Positions 42,827-51,858 of a stretch of 64,000 nt of DNA are shown here, one piece after another; the stretch's first letter is position 1; every line of letters begins with the position of its first letter. Under the pieces are notes generated by a model, which made no database searches, was not told the DNA's origin, and saw only the letters and a list, made by a program, of their open reading frames with translations. Made by a program: the position numbers and the translations under genes. Origin of the DNA: Dietzia sp032248695 (GTDB lineage: Bacteria; Actinomycetota; Actinomycetes; Mycobacteriales; Mycobacteriaceae); the NCBI RefSeq assembly GCF_032248695.1, contig NZ_JAVHXC010000010.1, positions 30,481-94,480 on the forward strand, in the 5' to 3' direction.

Positions 42827-44092
42827 TCAGCGCCCGCCCAGCAGTGCCAGCAGCCCGTCGCCGATGCCCCCGCGCCAACACGCCGAGTCGTGTCCGCCGA
42901 CGAACTCGGTGTACCCGACGACCTCCGCCGCGCCCCGGTCGCGCAGTTCGCGGTGGAGGCGCCGGTGGTCGTCGAGGAGGATGCTCTCGGCGAGGCCGAC
43001 CTCGATCCACAGCCGGGGACGACCCGGCTGCGCCGCGCGGGCGCGTTCCAGCATGTTCTCCTGCCACAGGGACGAGGACTGGGCGATCGCCGCGCCCACG
43101 ACCTCGGGGTGGTCGAAGGCGGTCTTCAGCGCCGTGAGGCCGCCGAGGCTCTGTCCCACCACGACCACGTCCGCGGGATCCGCGCTGACCGCGTGCCGGT
43201 CCCGCACCCACGGCACGATCCGGCCCGCGAGCTCGGCGGCGGTCCCGGAGTCCACGGACAGCTCGGCCATACGCCGCTCGGGCTCGCCGTTGTCGACGTA
43301 CACGATCACCGGGGGCCGGATCAGCCCCGCCGCCGCCTGCGCGGCCACGGTGTCGGTGACGTGTCGCCGGCGGAGCCAGACCGCCCCGTCGAGCACCAGC
43401 AGTACCGGCGCCTGCGGATGGTGGGGGAGACCGTAGTCGGCGGGCGGGACGACCCACAGGGTGCGGGCCCCCGGGCCCTCGACCGGCTCGGGGGTCGTGG
43501 GAGCGGGCGCGTCCCCGTTGTGGGAGGTGCGGATCCAGGGCTGCTCGGGGGCCCGGTCGAGGCGGGCGACGGAGAGGGTCTCGCCGGTGTGGGCGGACTC
43601 GGTGAGCGGGTTGCGGGGGTCCGGCCGGTAGCGCGCGCGTAGCCGTCTGAGCGCGGGCCGGGTCCCCTCCTCGAGCAGGGCCCGCCAGGTGGCGTCGTCG
43701 AGCGGGACGAGGCCGTAGGAGCCGCGCCACCGCGCATCGAGGGCGACGGTGCGGTACCAGATGTCGGTCCCGGGGACGCGGGTCATGGCTCCCTGGTCCA
43801 GACCGTGGGTGACCTTGTTGATCCCGATGTAGACGTGGTCGGCGTCGGCGTCCCGCCAGAGGAAGGTGACGATGCGGCGGGTCGCGTCGCCGGGGTCCGG
43901 TTCGACGATCGGCGAGCGGTGCCCGGTGGTCGCCCAGAAGTTCTCGACGGTCTGGGCGCGGCGGCCCAGGCGGTCGAGAGCGCCGGCGAGGACGGCGCTG
44001 CGGGCCTCGACCGGCGTGGGCGCCGACGGGACGACCGGGGGCGTGCGGGGCACGGCCCCGGCGGTCACCCGGGGCGTGCCCGGGGCGCTCAC
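42827..44092 (-). CDS. fes: Ferric-siderophore esterase (Fes-like)
   Basis: This 421-residue protein has the N-terminal Fes domain (RIVTFLWRDADADHVYIG, WYRTVALDARWRGSYGLVPLDD) and a C-terminal alpha/beta-hydrolase domain with nucleophile GQSLGG and catalytic His in GGHDSACWR. It would cleave an ester-type siderophore in the cytoplasm to release iron. GTG 44092 overlaps the ATPase stop, so it is the last gene of the iron operon. Confidence 0.9.
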   Translation of the reverse strand: MSAPGTPRVTAGAVPRTPPVVPSAPTPVEARSAVLAGALDRLGRRAQTVENFWATTGHRSPIVEPDPGDATRRIVTFLWRDADADHVYIGINKVTHGLDQGAMTRVPGTDIWYRTVALDARWRGSYGLVPLDDATWRALLEEGTRPALRRLRARYRPDPRNPLTESAHTGETLSVARLDRAPEQPWIRTSHNGDAPAPTTPEPVEGPGARTLWVVPPADYGLPHHPQAPVLLVLDGAVWLRRRHVTDTVAAQAAAGLIRPPVIVYVDNGEPERRMAELSVDSGTAAELAGRIVPWVRDRHAVSADPADVVVVGQSLGGLTALKTAFDHPEVVGAAIAQSSSLWQENMLERARAAQPGRPRLWIEVGLAESILLDDHRRLHRELRDRGAAEVVGYTEFVGGHDSACWRGGIGDGLLALLGGR

Positions 44093-44973
44093 GCCGGGTC
44101 CCCGGCGGTCGCGGCCTCGCCCGGGTCGCCCAGGCTGCGCAGCGGAACGACCATGGGGGTGCCGCAGACCGGGTCGTCGATCACGCGCGCCTCGAGGGCG
44201 AACACCTGCGCGAGGAGTTCCTCGGTCATGACCTCGCGGGGGGCACCCCGGTCGACGATCCTGCCGCCGTGCATGACGATGAGGTGGTCGGCGTACCGAC
44301 AGGCCTGGTTGAGGTCGTGCAGGACGAGCGCGACGGTGCGTCCCTCCTCGCGGTTGAGACGGTGGACCAGCTCCATCACCTCGAGCTGGTGGGAGATGTC
44401 GAGGAAGGTGGTGGGCTCGTCGAGGAGCATGACCGGGGTGTCCTGGGCGAGCAGCATCGCGATCCACACCCGCTGACGCTGGCCACCGGAGAGCTCCTCG
44501 ACCATCCGGTCGGCCAGGGCGGTGATGCGGGTGGCCTCCATCGCCCGCGCGACGGCGACGCGGTCGGCCTCGGACCACTGTTGCAGCATCCGCTGGTGGG
44601 GGAAGCGGCCCCGCGCGACGAGGTCGGCCACCGTGATCCCGAACGGGGCGGTGGAGGACTGGGGCAGCAACCCAAGTCGTCGGGCGAGGGCCTTGGGCGC
44701 CATCCGGCGCACGTCCCGGCCGGAGAGCAGGACGTCCCCGGAGTCGGGGGTGAGCAGCCTGGACAGCGCGCGCAGGAGCGTGGACTTCCCGCAGGCGTTG
44801 GGGCCGATGATCACGGTGACCTCGCCCGCGGGGACGGACACGTCGAGGTCCCGGCTGATCTGCCGGGATTCGTAGGACAGGGTCAGGCCGCGGCCTTCCA
44901 GCGCGGGGACGGCGCCGGTCGCGGGGACCGTGCCGGTGGCCGCGGGGGTGGTCGTGTCGGGGGTCGTGGTCAT
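44089..44973 (-). CDS. fepC: Iron-siderophore ABC transporter ATPase
   Basis: This 294-residue FepC/FecE-type ATPase has Walker A GPNACGKSTLLRALSRLL, signature LSGGQRQRVWIAMLLAQ and Walker B VMLLDEPTTFLDI, with switch His in VLHDLNQACRYADH. Before it is a Thr/Pro-rich lead of about 25 residues. It powers the two adjacent permeases. AGGTG precedes the ATG. Confidence 0.93.
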   Translation of the reverse strand: MTTTPDTTTPAATGTVPATGAVPALEGRGLTLSYESRQISRDLDVSVPAGEVTVIIGPNACGKSTLLRALSRLLTPDSGDVLLSGRDVRRMAPKALARRLGLLPQSSTAPFGITVADLVARGRFPHQRMLQQWSEADRVAVARAMEATRITALADRMVEELSGGQRQRVWIAMLLAQDTPVMLLDEPTTFLDISHQLEVMELVHRLNREEGRTVALVLHDLNQACRYADHLIVMHGGRIVDRGAPREVMTEELLAQVFALEARVIDDPVCGTPMVVPLRSLGDPGEAATAGDPA

Positions 44974-44977
44974 GGGT

Positions 44978-46063
44978 TCACACCTGCTTCGATCGGGTGA
45001 GGAGCCAGATCAGGTAGAGCCCGCCCACGACTCCGGTGACCTTGCCGATGGGGACCGTCGCGAGGACGGGGAGGGACTGGGCGACCGTGTCGGCCAGCAC
45101 GAGGAGGGCGGCGCCCATGGCGGCCGCGGTGAGCACCGGCATCCCGGCGGATCCGGTGAGTCGGGTCGCCAGCTGGGGCGCGGCGAGGGCGATGAAGGCG
45201 ATGGGGCCGGCGGCGCCGACGGCCAGTCCCGCGAGTGCCACCGCGATGAGCATGAGCAGGATGCGGGTGCGTTCGACCCGGATGCCGAGCTGGCTCGCGG
45301 TGTCGTCCCCCATCTCCATCAGGGTGGCGCGTCGACCGAGGATCGTCAGCAGCGGGACCGCCACCGCCACGCCGACGAGCGCGGGCAGGGCGTGCTCCCA
45401 TCCTCGGGCCTCCAGCGATCCCGCGAGCCAGATGTTGGCGGTCACGGCGGTGTCGAGGTCGCCCATGACGAGCAGCAGATTGTTGACCGCCTGGAGCACG
45501 GCGCCGACGCCGATCCCCACGAGGATCAGCCGGTACCCGCCGGTGACCCTGTTCTTCACGGAGAGCACGTACACGAGTACGGCGGTGAGCAGTCCTCCGA
45601 GGATCGCGCTGACGGACACGCGGACCGGATCGGCCTGGAAGATGATGATCTGGACGATCGCGCCGGTGGCCGCGCCGGTGGTGAAGCCGATGATCTCGGG
45701 CGAGCCGAGGGCGTTGCGGGAGATGGACTGGAAGACGGCGCCGGACAAGCCGAGGGCGGCGCCCGCGACGATCGCGGTGACGACGCGCGGCAGCCGGAGC
45801 CCCACGACGACCCTGGAGGCGACGTCGTCGCCCTCCGCGCCGGTGAGGGCGCCGGCCAGCGCGCCCACCACGTCGGTCAGCGGCAGACGGAGCGTGCCGG
45901 CGGTCATCCCCACCGCGCCCAGCACGAGCGTCGCCAGGATCAGTCCGGTGGTCACCACGATCACGCGGGTGGACGTGACCAGGGTGACGGGGCCGGCCGT
46001 GAGGAGACGCCCGGTGGGACGCGCGGCGGCGAGGGCGTCGGGGCCGGGCCGGGGGGTGGTCAC
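44978..46063 (-). CDS. fepG: Iron-siderophore ABC transporter permease 2
   Basis: This 361-residue FecCD-type permease has about nine membrane helices and the family blocks ALGLSGAVFQSISRNALGSPEIIGFTTGA, LVGIGVGAVLQAVNNLL and AAGPIAFIALAAPQLATRLTG. GTG 46063 overlaps the stop of the other permease. It forms the heterodimeric channel with its neighbour. Confidence 0.92.
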   Translation of the reverse strand: MTTPRPGPDALAAARPTGRLLTAGPVTLVTSTRVIVVTTGLILATLVLGAVGMTAGTLRLPLTDVVGALAGALTGAEGDDVASRVVVGLRLPRVVTAIVAGAALGLSGAVFQSISRNALGSPEIIGFTTGAATGAIVQIIIFQADPVRVSVSAILGGLLTAVLVYVLSVKNRVTGGYRLILVGIGVGAVLQAVNNLLLVMGDLDTAVTANIWLAGSLEARGWEHALPALVGVAVAVPLLTILGRRATLMEMGDDTASQLGIRVERTRILLMLIAVALAGLAVGAAGPIAFIALAAPQLATRLTGSAGMPVLTAAAMGAALLVLADTVAQSLPVLATVPIGKVTGVVGGLYLIWLLTRSKQV

Positions 46064-47097
46064 AGCTGCACCAGCTTCCTGCGTCGGACGAGGATGATGA
46101 AGAAGGGTCCGCCGATGATGGCGACCATGATCCCGACCGGCACCTCGCCGGGCGGGGCGACGAGTCGGCCGAGCGCGTCGGCCAGGACGATCAGCGCGGC
46201 CGCGATGGCGCCGGAGTAGGGCAGGAGCCAGCGGTGGTCGACGCCCACCAGCAGGCGTGCCAGGTGGGGCGCGGCGAGGCCGAGGAAGACGATGGGCCCG
46301 GCGGCGGCGGTCGCCGCCCCGGCGAGGATGACGACGACGACGCCGGCGAGTGCCCAGGTCCGGCCCGGGTCCGCTCCGAGAGCGCGACCGGTGTCCTCCC
46401 CGAGGGCGACGGCGTCGAGAGCGCGGGACTGCGCGAGGGCGAGTCCGACGCCCACGGCGGCGAGCAGCCCGACCGCGACGAGGACGTCGGTCCCGCGCCC
46501 GGCCAGCGAGCCGACCATCCAGTTCCGGTACCGGTCGAAGACCTCTTCGTTGCTGTTGAGGAGCACGACGGTGGTCAGCGCGCTGAGCACCGCGGTCAGG
46601 GCGGCGCCGGAGAGCACGAGTCGCACCGGGTTGGTCCCGTTGCGGACCCCACCGAGCAGGAACACCGCGACCGAGGCCAGCGCGGCCCCGACGAGGCCCA
46701 GGACGAGGTACCCGGACACCCCGGTGATGCCGAGGAACGAGATCCCCACGGCGATCGCGGCGGCGGCGCCGGCATTGATCCCGAGCAGGCCGGGCTCGGC
46801 CAGCGGGTTGCGGGTGAGGGACTGCATCATCGCGCCCGCCACCCCGAGTGCGACGCCCACCACGAGCGCGTTCAGCGCGCGAGGGACGCGGAGGTCGCGG
46901 ACCAGCAGGTGGCGGCTGTCGGTGGCGTCGAACGCGGTGAGGGCGTCCCACACCACGCCCGCGGGGATGTCTCGTGATCCCACGGTGATGCTGAGTGCGG
47001 CGACGCACAGGGTGATCAGCACCAGCACGACGAGCCCGACGAGCCGCCGGTGTCGGCGTCTCGTCGGGCCCGCGGCGGCGGGGAGTGTGATGGTCAC
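46060..47097 (-). CDS. fepD: Iron-siderophore ABC transporter permease 1
   Basis: This 345-residue FecCD-type permease has VALGVAGAMMQSLTRNPLAEPGLLGINAGA, LVLSGAALTAVLSALTTV and AAAGPIVFLGLAAPHLARLLVG. GTG 47097 overlaps the stop of the binding-protein gene. The order binding protein, permease, permease, ATPase, esterase forms a full ferric-siderophore uptake and release unit. Confidence 0.92.
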   Translation of the reverse strand: MTITLPAAAGPTRRRHRRLVGLVVLVLITLCVAALSITVGSRDIPAGVVWDALTAFDATDSRHLLVRDLRVPRALNALVVGVALGVAGAMMQSLTRNPLAEPGLLGINAGAAAAIAVGISFLGITGVSGYLVLGLVGAALASVAVFLLGGVRNGTNPVRLVLSGAALTAVLSALTTVVLLNSNEEVFDRYRNWMVGSLAGRGTDVLVAVGLLAAVGVGLALAQSRALDAVALGEDTGRALGADPGRTWALAGVVVVILAGAATAAAGPIVFLGLAAPHLARLLVGVDHRWLLPYSGAIAAALIVLADALGRLVAPPGEVPVGIMVAIIGGPFFIILVRRRKLVQL

Positions 47098-48083
47098 CCG
47101 CCGAAGTTCTCCACCACGGAGTCGACGATCTCGGTGGCGCTGTACTGGTCGACGCGGAAGGAGTTCTTCCCGAGCCCGTGGACGGCACCGTTCGCCACCG
47201 AGGGCAGGTTGGCCAGGACGGGGTCCTGGGCGAACGCCTGGGCGCCGGCCTCGTCCTGCATGAGGATGAACGTGGTCGCGGAGGTCAGTTCGGTGAGGTT
47301 CTCGTAGGAGGCGAACACGAAGTCCTCGCGCTGCTGCGGCTGCGAGTGCCACTCGGCCGGCGGGTCCTCGACCCGGAACCCGAGCGCGGTGAGGATCTCG
47401 GCGTGTGCCGATCCCGCACGGGCGATCGGGTTGGTCTCCCCGGGCCCGTTGAACGAGATGATGTTCGCGGTGCCCTCGGGCACCTCGATCTTCGCGGCGG
47501 CGTCGGCGACGTAGGCGTCGAACTCCTCGGCGGCGGCGGTGGCCTCGTCCTCGAGTCCGGTGGCCTCACCGAGGTCCTCGGCCAGGTCCTGCCAGGTCTG
47601 CCCGCCCTGGTCCACGACGATGGTGGGGGCGATCTCGTTCAGCTCGGCGAGGTTGTCGGTCAGCGTGTCGGCTCCGCTCGCCGAGGTCACGATGAGGTCC
47701 GGGTCCTGGCCGATGAGGGCCTCGATGTCCACCGAGCCGGCGGGGAACAGCGGCACGACGCCCTCGGACTCTGCGACGTCCGACCACTGGCCGAAGAAGT
47801 CCCCGTTGCCGCCGGTCGTGCTGCCCACGACGGGCGCGTCGATCGCGAGCAGGGTGCCGGTCACGGAGACCGTGGACACGATGCGCTCCGGCTTGGCCTC
47901 GATGGTGGTGGTGGAGCCGTCCGCGTTGGTGAAGGTGCGCGGCCACTGCTCGGAGCTCGCCTGGCCGGTGTCGGTGTCGGCCGACGCCTCCTCACCGGCG
48001 CCGCCGCAGCCCGCGAGGGCGAGCAGCAGCGCGGCCGAGCCGGCGAGCAACCCCGTGAATCTTCTGGTGGTGGTCAGAGCCAT
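47094..48083 (-). CDS. fepB: Iron-siderophore ABC transporter binding lipoprotein
   Basis: This 329-residue protein has a signal peptide with lipobox LAGC (about residues 23-26) and a type III periplasmic-binding fold: ERIVSTVSVTGTLLAI, FPAGSVDIEALIGQDPDLIVTS, APTIVVDQGG, and the long helix between lobes. It binds a ferric siderophore at the outer face of the membrane. A DtxR/IdeR-like box lies about 55 bases upstream, so it should be induced when iron is low. Confidence 0.93.
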   Translation of the reverse strand: MALTTTRRFTGLLAGSAALLLALAGCGGAGEEASADTDTGQASSEQWPRTFTNADGSTTTIEAKPERIVSTVSVTGTLLAIDAPVVGSTTGGNGDFFGQWSDVAESEGVVPLFPAGSVDIEALIGQDPDLIVTSASGADTLTDNLAELNEIAPTIVVDQGGQTWQDLAEDLGEATGLEDEATAAAEEFDAYVADAAAKIEVPEGTANIISFNGPGETNPIARAGSAHAEILTALGFRVEDPPAEWHSQPQQREDFVFASYENLTELTSATTFILMQDEAGAQAFAQDPVLANLPSVANGAVHGLGKNSFRVDQYSATEIVDSVVENFGG

Positions 48084-48136
48084 CGTGTGTGTCCTCCGTG
48101 GTGGTGGGTGCCCCGGACCGGATCCGGGACCGCGAC

Positions 48137-48155
48137 TTAGGTTAGCCTTCCCAAC
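48137..48155 (-). promoter_or_regulatory. DtxR/IdeR-type iron box upstream of fepB
   Basis: Plus-strand TTAGGTTAGCCTTCCCAAC matches the consensus iron box TTAGGTTAGCCTAACCTAA at 15 of 19 positions, with the left half perfect. On the minus strand TAACCT inside it can act as the -10 box, so the iron-bound repressor would block transcription of the uptake operon. Confidence 0.85.
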
Positions 48156-48195
48156 TGCGAATCGGGCGCAACAGGGTCGCCGAGGAGGGATCGAC

Positions 48196-48201
48196 TAGTC
48201 T
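48196..48201 (+). promoter_or_regulatory. -10-like box TAGTCT for pheS
   Basis: TAGTCT lies 59 bases before the pheS GTG 48261, giving a leader of about 53 bases with GAGGACGAGG as ribosome-binding site. No T-box stem-loop is seen. Confidence 0.5.
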
Positions 48202-48260
48202 TGGCCCCCGAGGCGGGTCGGTCGGACAGGGCCGACGAGACGTGGAGGACGAGGGCACTG

Positions 48261-49316
48261 GTGAGCGAAGACACAGGCGCGGGCGAGGTCCGGATCGACG
48301 AGGAGTCGCTGGCGGGGTACGCCGCGGACGCCGAGGCGGCGTTCGCGGGGGCCGCCGATCTCGACGCGCTGGCCACCGCCAGGACCGCGCATCTGGGGGA
48401 CCGCAGCCCCATCGCGTTGGCGCGCCGCGGGCTGGGTGCACTGCCGAAGGAGCAGAAGGCGTCGGCGGGCAAGACGGTCAACGTCGCCCGCGGCCGCGTC
48501 CAGCAGGCCTACGATGCCCGGTTGGCCGAACTCCAGGCGGAGCGTGACGCCGCCGTGCTCGTCGCCGAGACACTCGACCTGACCGTCCCGTCCGGCCGTG
48601 CCCCGGTGGGCGCCCAGCATCCCATCACGATCATCACCGAGCAGGTCGCGGACGTGTTCGTGGCGATGGGCTGGGAGATCACCGAGGGACCCGAGGTCGA
48701 GGCGGAGCACTACAACTTCGACGCGCTGAACTTCCTGCCCGACCACCCGGCGCGCACGCTGCAGGACACCTTCCACATCGCCCCCGAGGGCAGCCGGCAG
48801 GTCCTGCGTACCCACACCTCGCCCGTGCAGATCCGCACCATGCTCGACCGGGAGCCCCCGATCTACGTCGCGTGCCCGGGCCGCACGTTCCGGACCGACG
48901 AGCTCGACGCCACCCACACCCCCGTCTTCCACCAGGTGGAGGGGCTGGCGATCGACAAGGGCCTGACCATGGCGCACCTGCGCGGTGCACTGGACGCCTT
49001 CGCCCGCGCTCTCTTCGGTCCCGAGACCCGGACCCGGATGCGCCCCAACTACTTCCCGTTCACCGAGCCGTCCGCCGAGGTGGACGTGTGGTTCCCCCGC
49101 AAGAAGGGTGGCGCCGGCTGGGTCGAGTGGGGTGGCTGCGGCATGGTCCACCCCAACGTCCTCACCGCGTGCGGGATCGACCCCGAGGAGTACTCGGGCT
49201 TCGCCTTCGGCATGGGCCTCGAGCGCACCCTGCAGTTCCGCAACGGACTGTCGGACATGCGCGACATGGTCGAGGGGGACGTGCGCTTCTCCCTGCCCTT
49301 CGGTATCCGCGCCTGA
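48261..49316 (+). CDS. pheS: Phenylalanine-tRNA ligase alpha subunit
   Basis: PheS (351 residues) is the catalytic subunit of PheRS. It has an N-terminal coiled coil (about residues 1-85), then class II motifs: HPITIITEQVADVFVAMGWEITEGPEVEAEHYNFDALN, FRTDELDATHTPVFHQVEG (motif 2) and FAFGMGLERTLQFRNGLSDMRD (motif 3). I chose GTG 48261 with a ribosome-binding site rather than the TTG at 48201, which is too close to the promoter. Confidence 0.95.
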   Translation: MSEDTGAGEVRIDEESLAGYAADAEAAFAGAADLDALATARTAHLGDRSPIALARRGLGALPKEQKASAGKTVNVARGRVQQAYDARLAELQAERDAAVLVAETLDLTVPSGRAPVGAQHPITIITEQVADVFVAMGWEITEGPEVEAEHYNFDALNFLPDHPARTLQDTFHIAPEGSRQVLRTHTSPVQIRTMLDREPPIYVACPGRTFRTDELDATHTPVFHQVEGLAIDKGLTMAHLRGALDAFARALFGPETRTRMRPNYFPFTEPSAEVDVWFPRKKGGAGWVEWGGCGMVHPNVLTACGIDPEEYSGFAFGMGLERTLQFRNGLSDMRDMVEGDVRFSLPFGIRA

Positions 49317-49368
49317 GCCGCGCCCGCCCCGCCGCAAGCCCACCACACCAAGACGAAGGACCCCCACA

Positions 49369-51858
49369 GTGCGAATTGCGCAGTCCTGGTTGACCGAGAT
49401 CCTGCAGCGTGCCAACGACGGCTGGTCCGTGAGCCCCGCCGAGCTGGACGCCGGGTTCGTCCGGGTCGGCCTCGAGGTGGAGGGTGAGCCGGAGCAACTC
49501 CCCGAGATCACCGGCCCTCTCACGATCGGCCGGGTCGCGAGCATCGAGGAGCTCGAGGGCTTCAAGAAGCCCATCCGCTTCTGCCTGGTGGACGTGGGGG
49601 CCGACGAGCCCCAGCAGATCGTGTGCGGTGCCCGGAACTTCGCCTCCGGAGACCTCGTGGTGGTCGCGCTGCCGGGGACGGTGCTGCCCGGCGGGTTCGA
49701 GATCGGCAAGCGCAAGACGTACGGCAAGCCCAGTGAGGGCATGATCTGCTCGGCCTCCGAACTGGGGATCGGCTCCGACCACAGCGGGATCATCGTGCTG
49801 GCCCCCGGGACCGCGGAGCCCGGCGATCCGGCCGGCCCGGTGCTCGCGGCCGGTGCGGACGAGCGCGACACGGTGATCGAGCTCAACGTCACGCCCGACC
49901 GTGGTTACTGCCTGTCGGCGCGGGGCCTGGCCCGCGAGCTCGCGTGCGGCTTCGACCTCGACTTTTCCGACCCCGCCGTCGAACTGGGTCTGCCGTCGGA
50001 CCGGCAGACGTGGCCGCTCGAGGTCAGCCCCGAGTCCGGTGCCCGGCGGTTCGCCCTGCGTCGCGTGACGGGCGTGGACCCGGCCGCGCGCACCCCGTGG
50101 TGGATGGCCCGCCGCCTGTTGCTCTCGGGCGTGCGTCCGATCTCCCCGGCCGTCGACGTCACCAACTACGTCATGCTCGAACTCGGTCACCCGATGCACG
50201 CGTTCGACGCCGCCCGCGTGCAGGGCGGTCTCGTCGTGCGTCGTGCGCGGGCGGGGGAGACCCTGGTGACGCTCGACGACGTCACGCGCACCCTCGACCC
50301 CGAGGACGTCGTCATCTGCGACGAGACCGGCCCCATCTCGATGGCCGGCGTCATGGGCGGTGCCTCCACCGAGGTCTCGGACACGACGACCGACGTCCTG
50401 TTGGAGGCCGCGGTGTGGGACACGCTCGCGGTGTTCCGGACGATCCGCCGCCACAAGCTGCCGAGTGAGGCCGGCAAGCGCTACGAACGCGGGGTCGACG
50501 CGGCGGCCTCGATCGCCGCCCTGGACCGCGCGGCCACCCTGCTCGCCGAGATCACCGGCGGCACGGTCGAGGACTCGCTCACGGACGTGGGGTCCGCCCC
50601 GGTCATGCCGACGATCGCGTTCGACCCGGACCGCCCCTCGCGCGTGGCCGGCGTCGGGTACCCGGCCGGGACTGCCCGGAGGCGCCTGGAGCAGATCGGC
50701 TGCGCCGTCGCCGGTGACGACGCAGTGCTGCTGGAGGTCACGCCGCCGACCTGGCGTCCCGACCTCGCGCTGCCGGCCGACCTCGTGGAGGAGGTGCTGC
50801 GCCTGGAGGGGCTGGAGAACATCCCGTCGGTGCTGCCCACCGCCCCGGCGGGCCGGGGCCTGACCGCCGAGCAGCGTGGGCGACGCGCCGTCGGTCACGC
50901 CCTCGCCGCGGCCGGGCACGTGGAGGTGCTCACGTCCCCGTTCTGTGACCCGTCGGTGTTCGACGACATGGGGCTGGGGGACGACGACGAGCGCCGCCGG
51001 ACGATGTCCGTGGTCAACCCCCTCGAGAGCGACAAGGCGCACCTCGCGACCACCCTATTGCCGTCGTTGATCGAGATCGCGCGCCGCAACATCACCCGGG
51101 GCAGTCGCGACCTCGCCGTGTTCTCGGTCGCGCAGGTGTCGTTCCGGACCCCGACCACCGGCGCGGTGGAGATGCTGCCGGTCGACCGTGAGCCCACGCC
51201 GGAGGAGCGCGAGAGACTGAGCGCCTCCCTGCCCGCGCAGCCCCTGCACGTCGCGGCGTTGTACACCGGCCGGCGCGAGCCGGCGGGGCACCTCGGGGCC
51301 GGCCGCGACGCCGACGCCCTCGACGCCGTGGAGGCCGCGCGGATCGTCGGGCGTGCGCTGGGCGCCGAGGTCGAGGTGCGGGCCGCCGACCACGCGCCGT
51401 GGCACCCGGGCCGGTGTGTCGAGGTGCTCGTCGACTGCGCGGTGGTCGGCCACGCCGGCGAGCTGCACCCCGCCGCCTGTGAGCGGCTCGGACTGCCCGC
51501 GCGGTCCTGCGCGGTCGAGCTGGACCTCACCGCGATCGGCGTGCGCGAGGTGCTGCCGGCCCCGACGATCTCGTCGTACCCCGCGGTCAACCAGGACGTC
51601 GCCCTCGTGGTGGACGCCTCCGTGCCGGCGGCCGACGTCGAGGCGGCGCTGCGCGAGGGCGGCGGGGAGCTGCTCGAGAGCGTGCGCCTGTTCGACGTCT
51701 ACACCGGAGCGCAGCTCGGCGAGGGGCGCAAGTCGCTGGCCTACGCGCTGACGTTCCGCGCCGACGACCGGACCCTCACCGAGGACGAGGCCAGCACCTG
51801 GCGTAACGCGGCCGTCGAGGCCGCCTCCCGGGCCGTGGGGGCGAGCCTGCGTGGCTGA
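49369..51858 (+). CDS. pheT: Phenylalanine-tRNA ligase beta subunit
   Basis: PheT (829 residues) pairs with PheS; its B3/B4 region edits mischarged Tyr-tRNA(Phe). An N-terminal OB-fold tRNA-binding domain has FCLVDVGADEPQQIVCGARNF; B5 and the catalytic-like core follow, and the C-terminal ferredoxin-like anticodon-binding domain ends SLAYALTFRADDRTLTEDEA. GTG 49369 follows GAAGGA and gives the family start RIAQSWLTEIL. The thiD GTG overlaps its end. Confidence 0.95.
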   Translation: MRIAQSWLTEILQRANDGWSVSPAELDAGFVRVGLEVEGEPEQLPEITGPLTIGRVASIEELEGFKKPIRFCLVDVGADEPQQIVCGARNFASGDLVVVALPGTVLPGGFEIGKRKTYGKPSEGMICSASELGIGSDHSGIIVLAPGTAEPGDPAGPVLAAGADERDTVIELNVTPDRGYCLSARGLARELACGFDLDFSDPAVELGLPSDRQTWPLEVSPESGARRFALRRVTGVDPAARTPWWMARRLLLSGVRPISPAVDVTNYVMLELGHPMHAFDAARVQGGLVVRRARAGETLVTLDDVTRTLDPEDVVICDETGPISMAGVMGGASTEVSDTTTDVLLEAAVWDTLAVFRTIRRHKLPSEAGKRYERGVDAAASIAALDRAATLLAEITGGTVEDSLTDVGSAPVMPTIAFDPDRPSRVAGVGYPAGTARRRLEQIGCAVAGDDAVLLEVTPPTWRPDLALPADLVEEVLRLEGLENIPSVLPTAPAGRGLTAEQRGRRAVGHALAAAGHVEVLTSPFCDPSVFDDMGLGDDDERRRTMSVVNPLESDKAHLATTLLPSLIEIARRNITRGSRDLAVFSVAQVSFRTPTTGAVEMLPVDREPTPEERERLSASLPAQPLHVAALYTGRREPAGHLGAGRDADALDAVEAARIVGRALGAEVEVRAADHAPWHPGRCVEVLVDCAVVGHAGELHPAACERLGLPARSCAVELDLTAIGVREVLPAPTISSYPAVNQDVALVVDASVPAADVEAALREGGGELLESVRLFDVYTGAQLGEGRKSLAYALTFRADDRTLTEDEASTWRNAAVEAASRAVGASLRG

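Noticed and set aside
48084..48260. T-box riboswitch before pheS, and likewise before tyrS
   Set aside because: The pheS leader is about 53 bases and tyrS has no gap; neither can hold a T-box.
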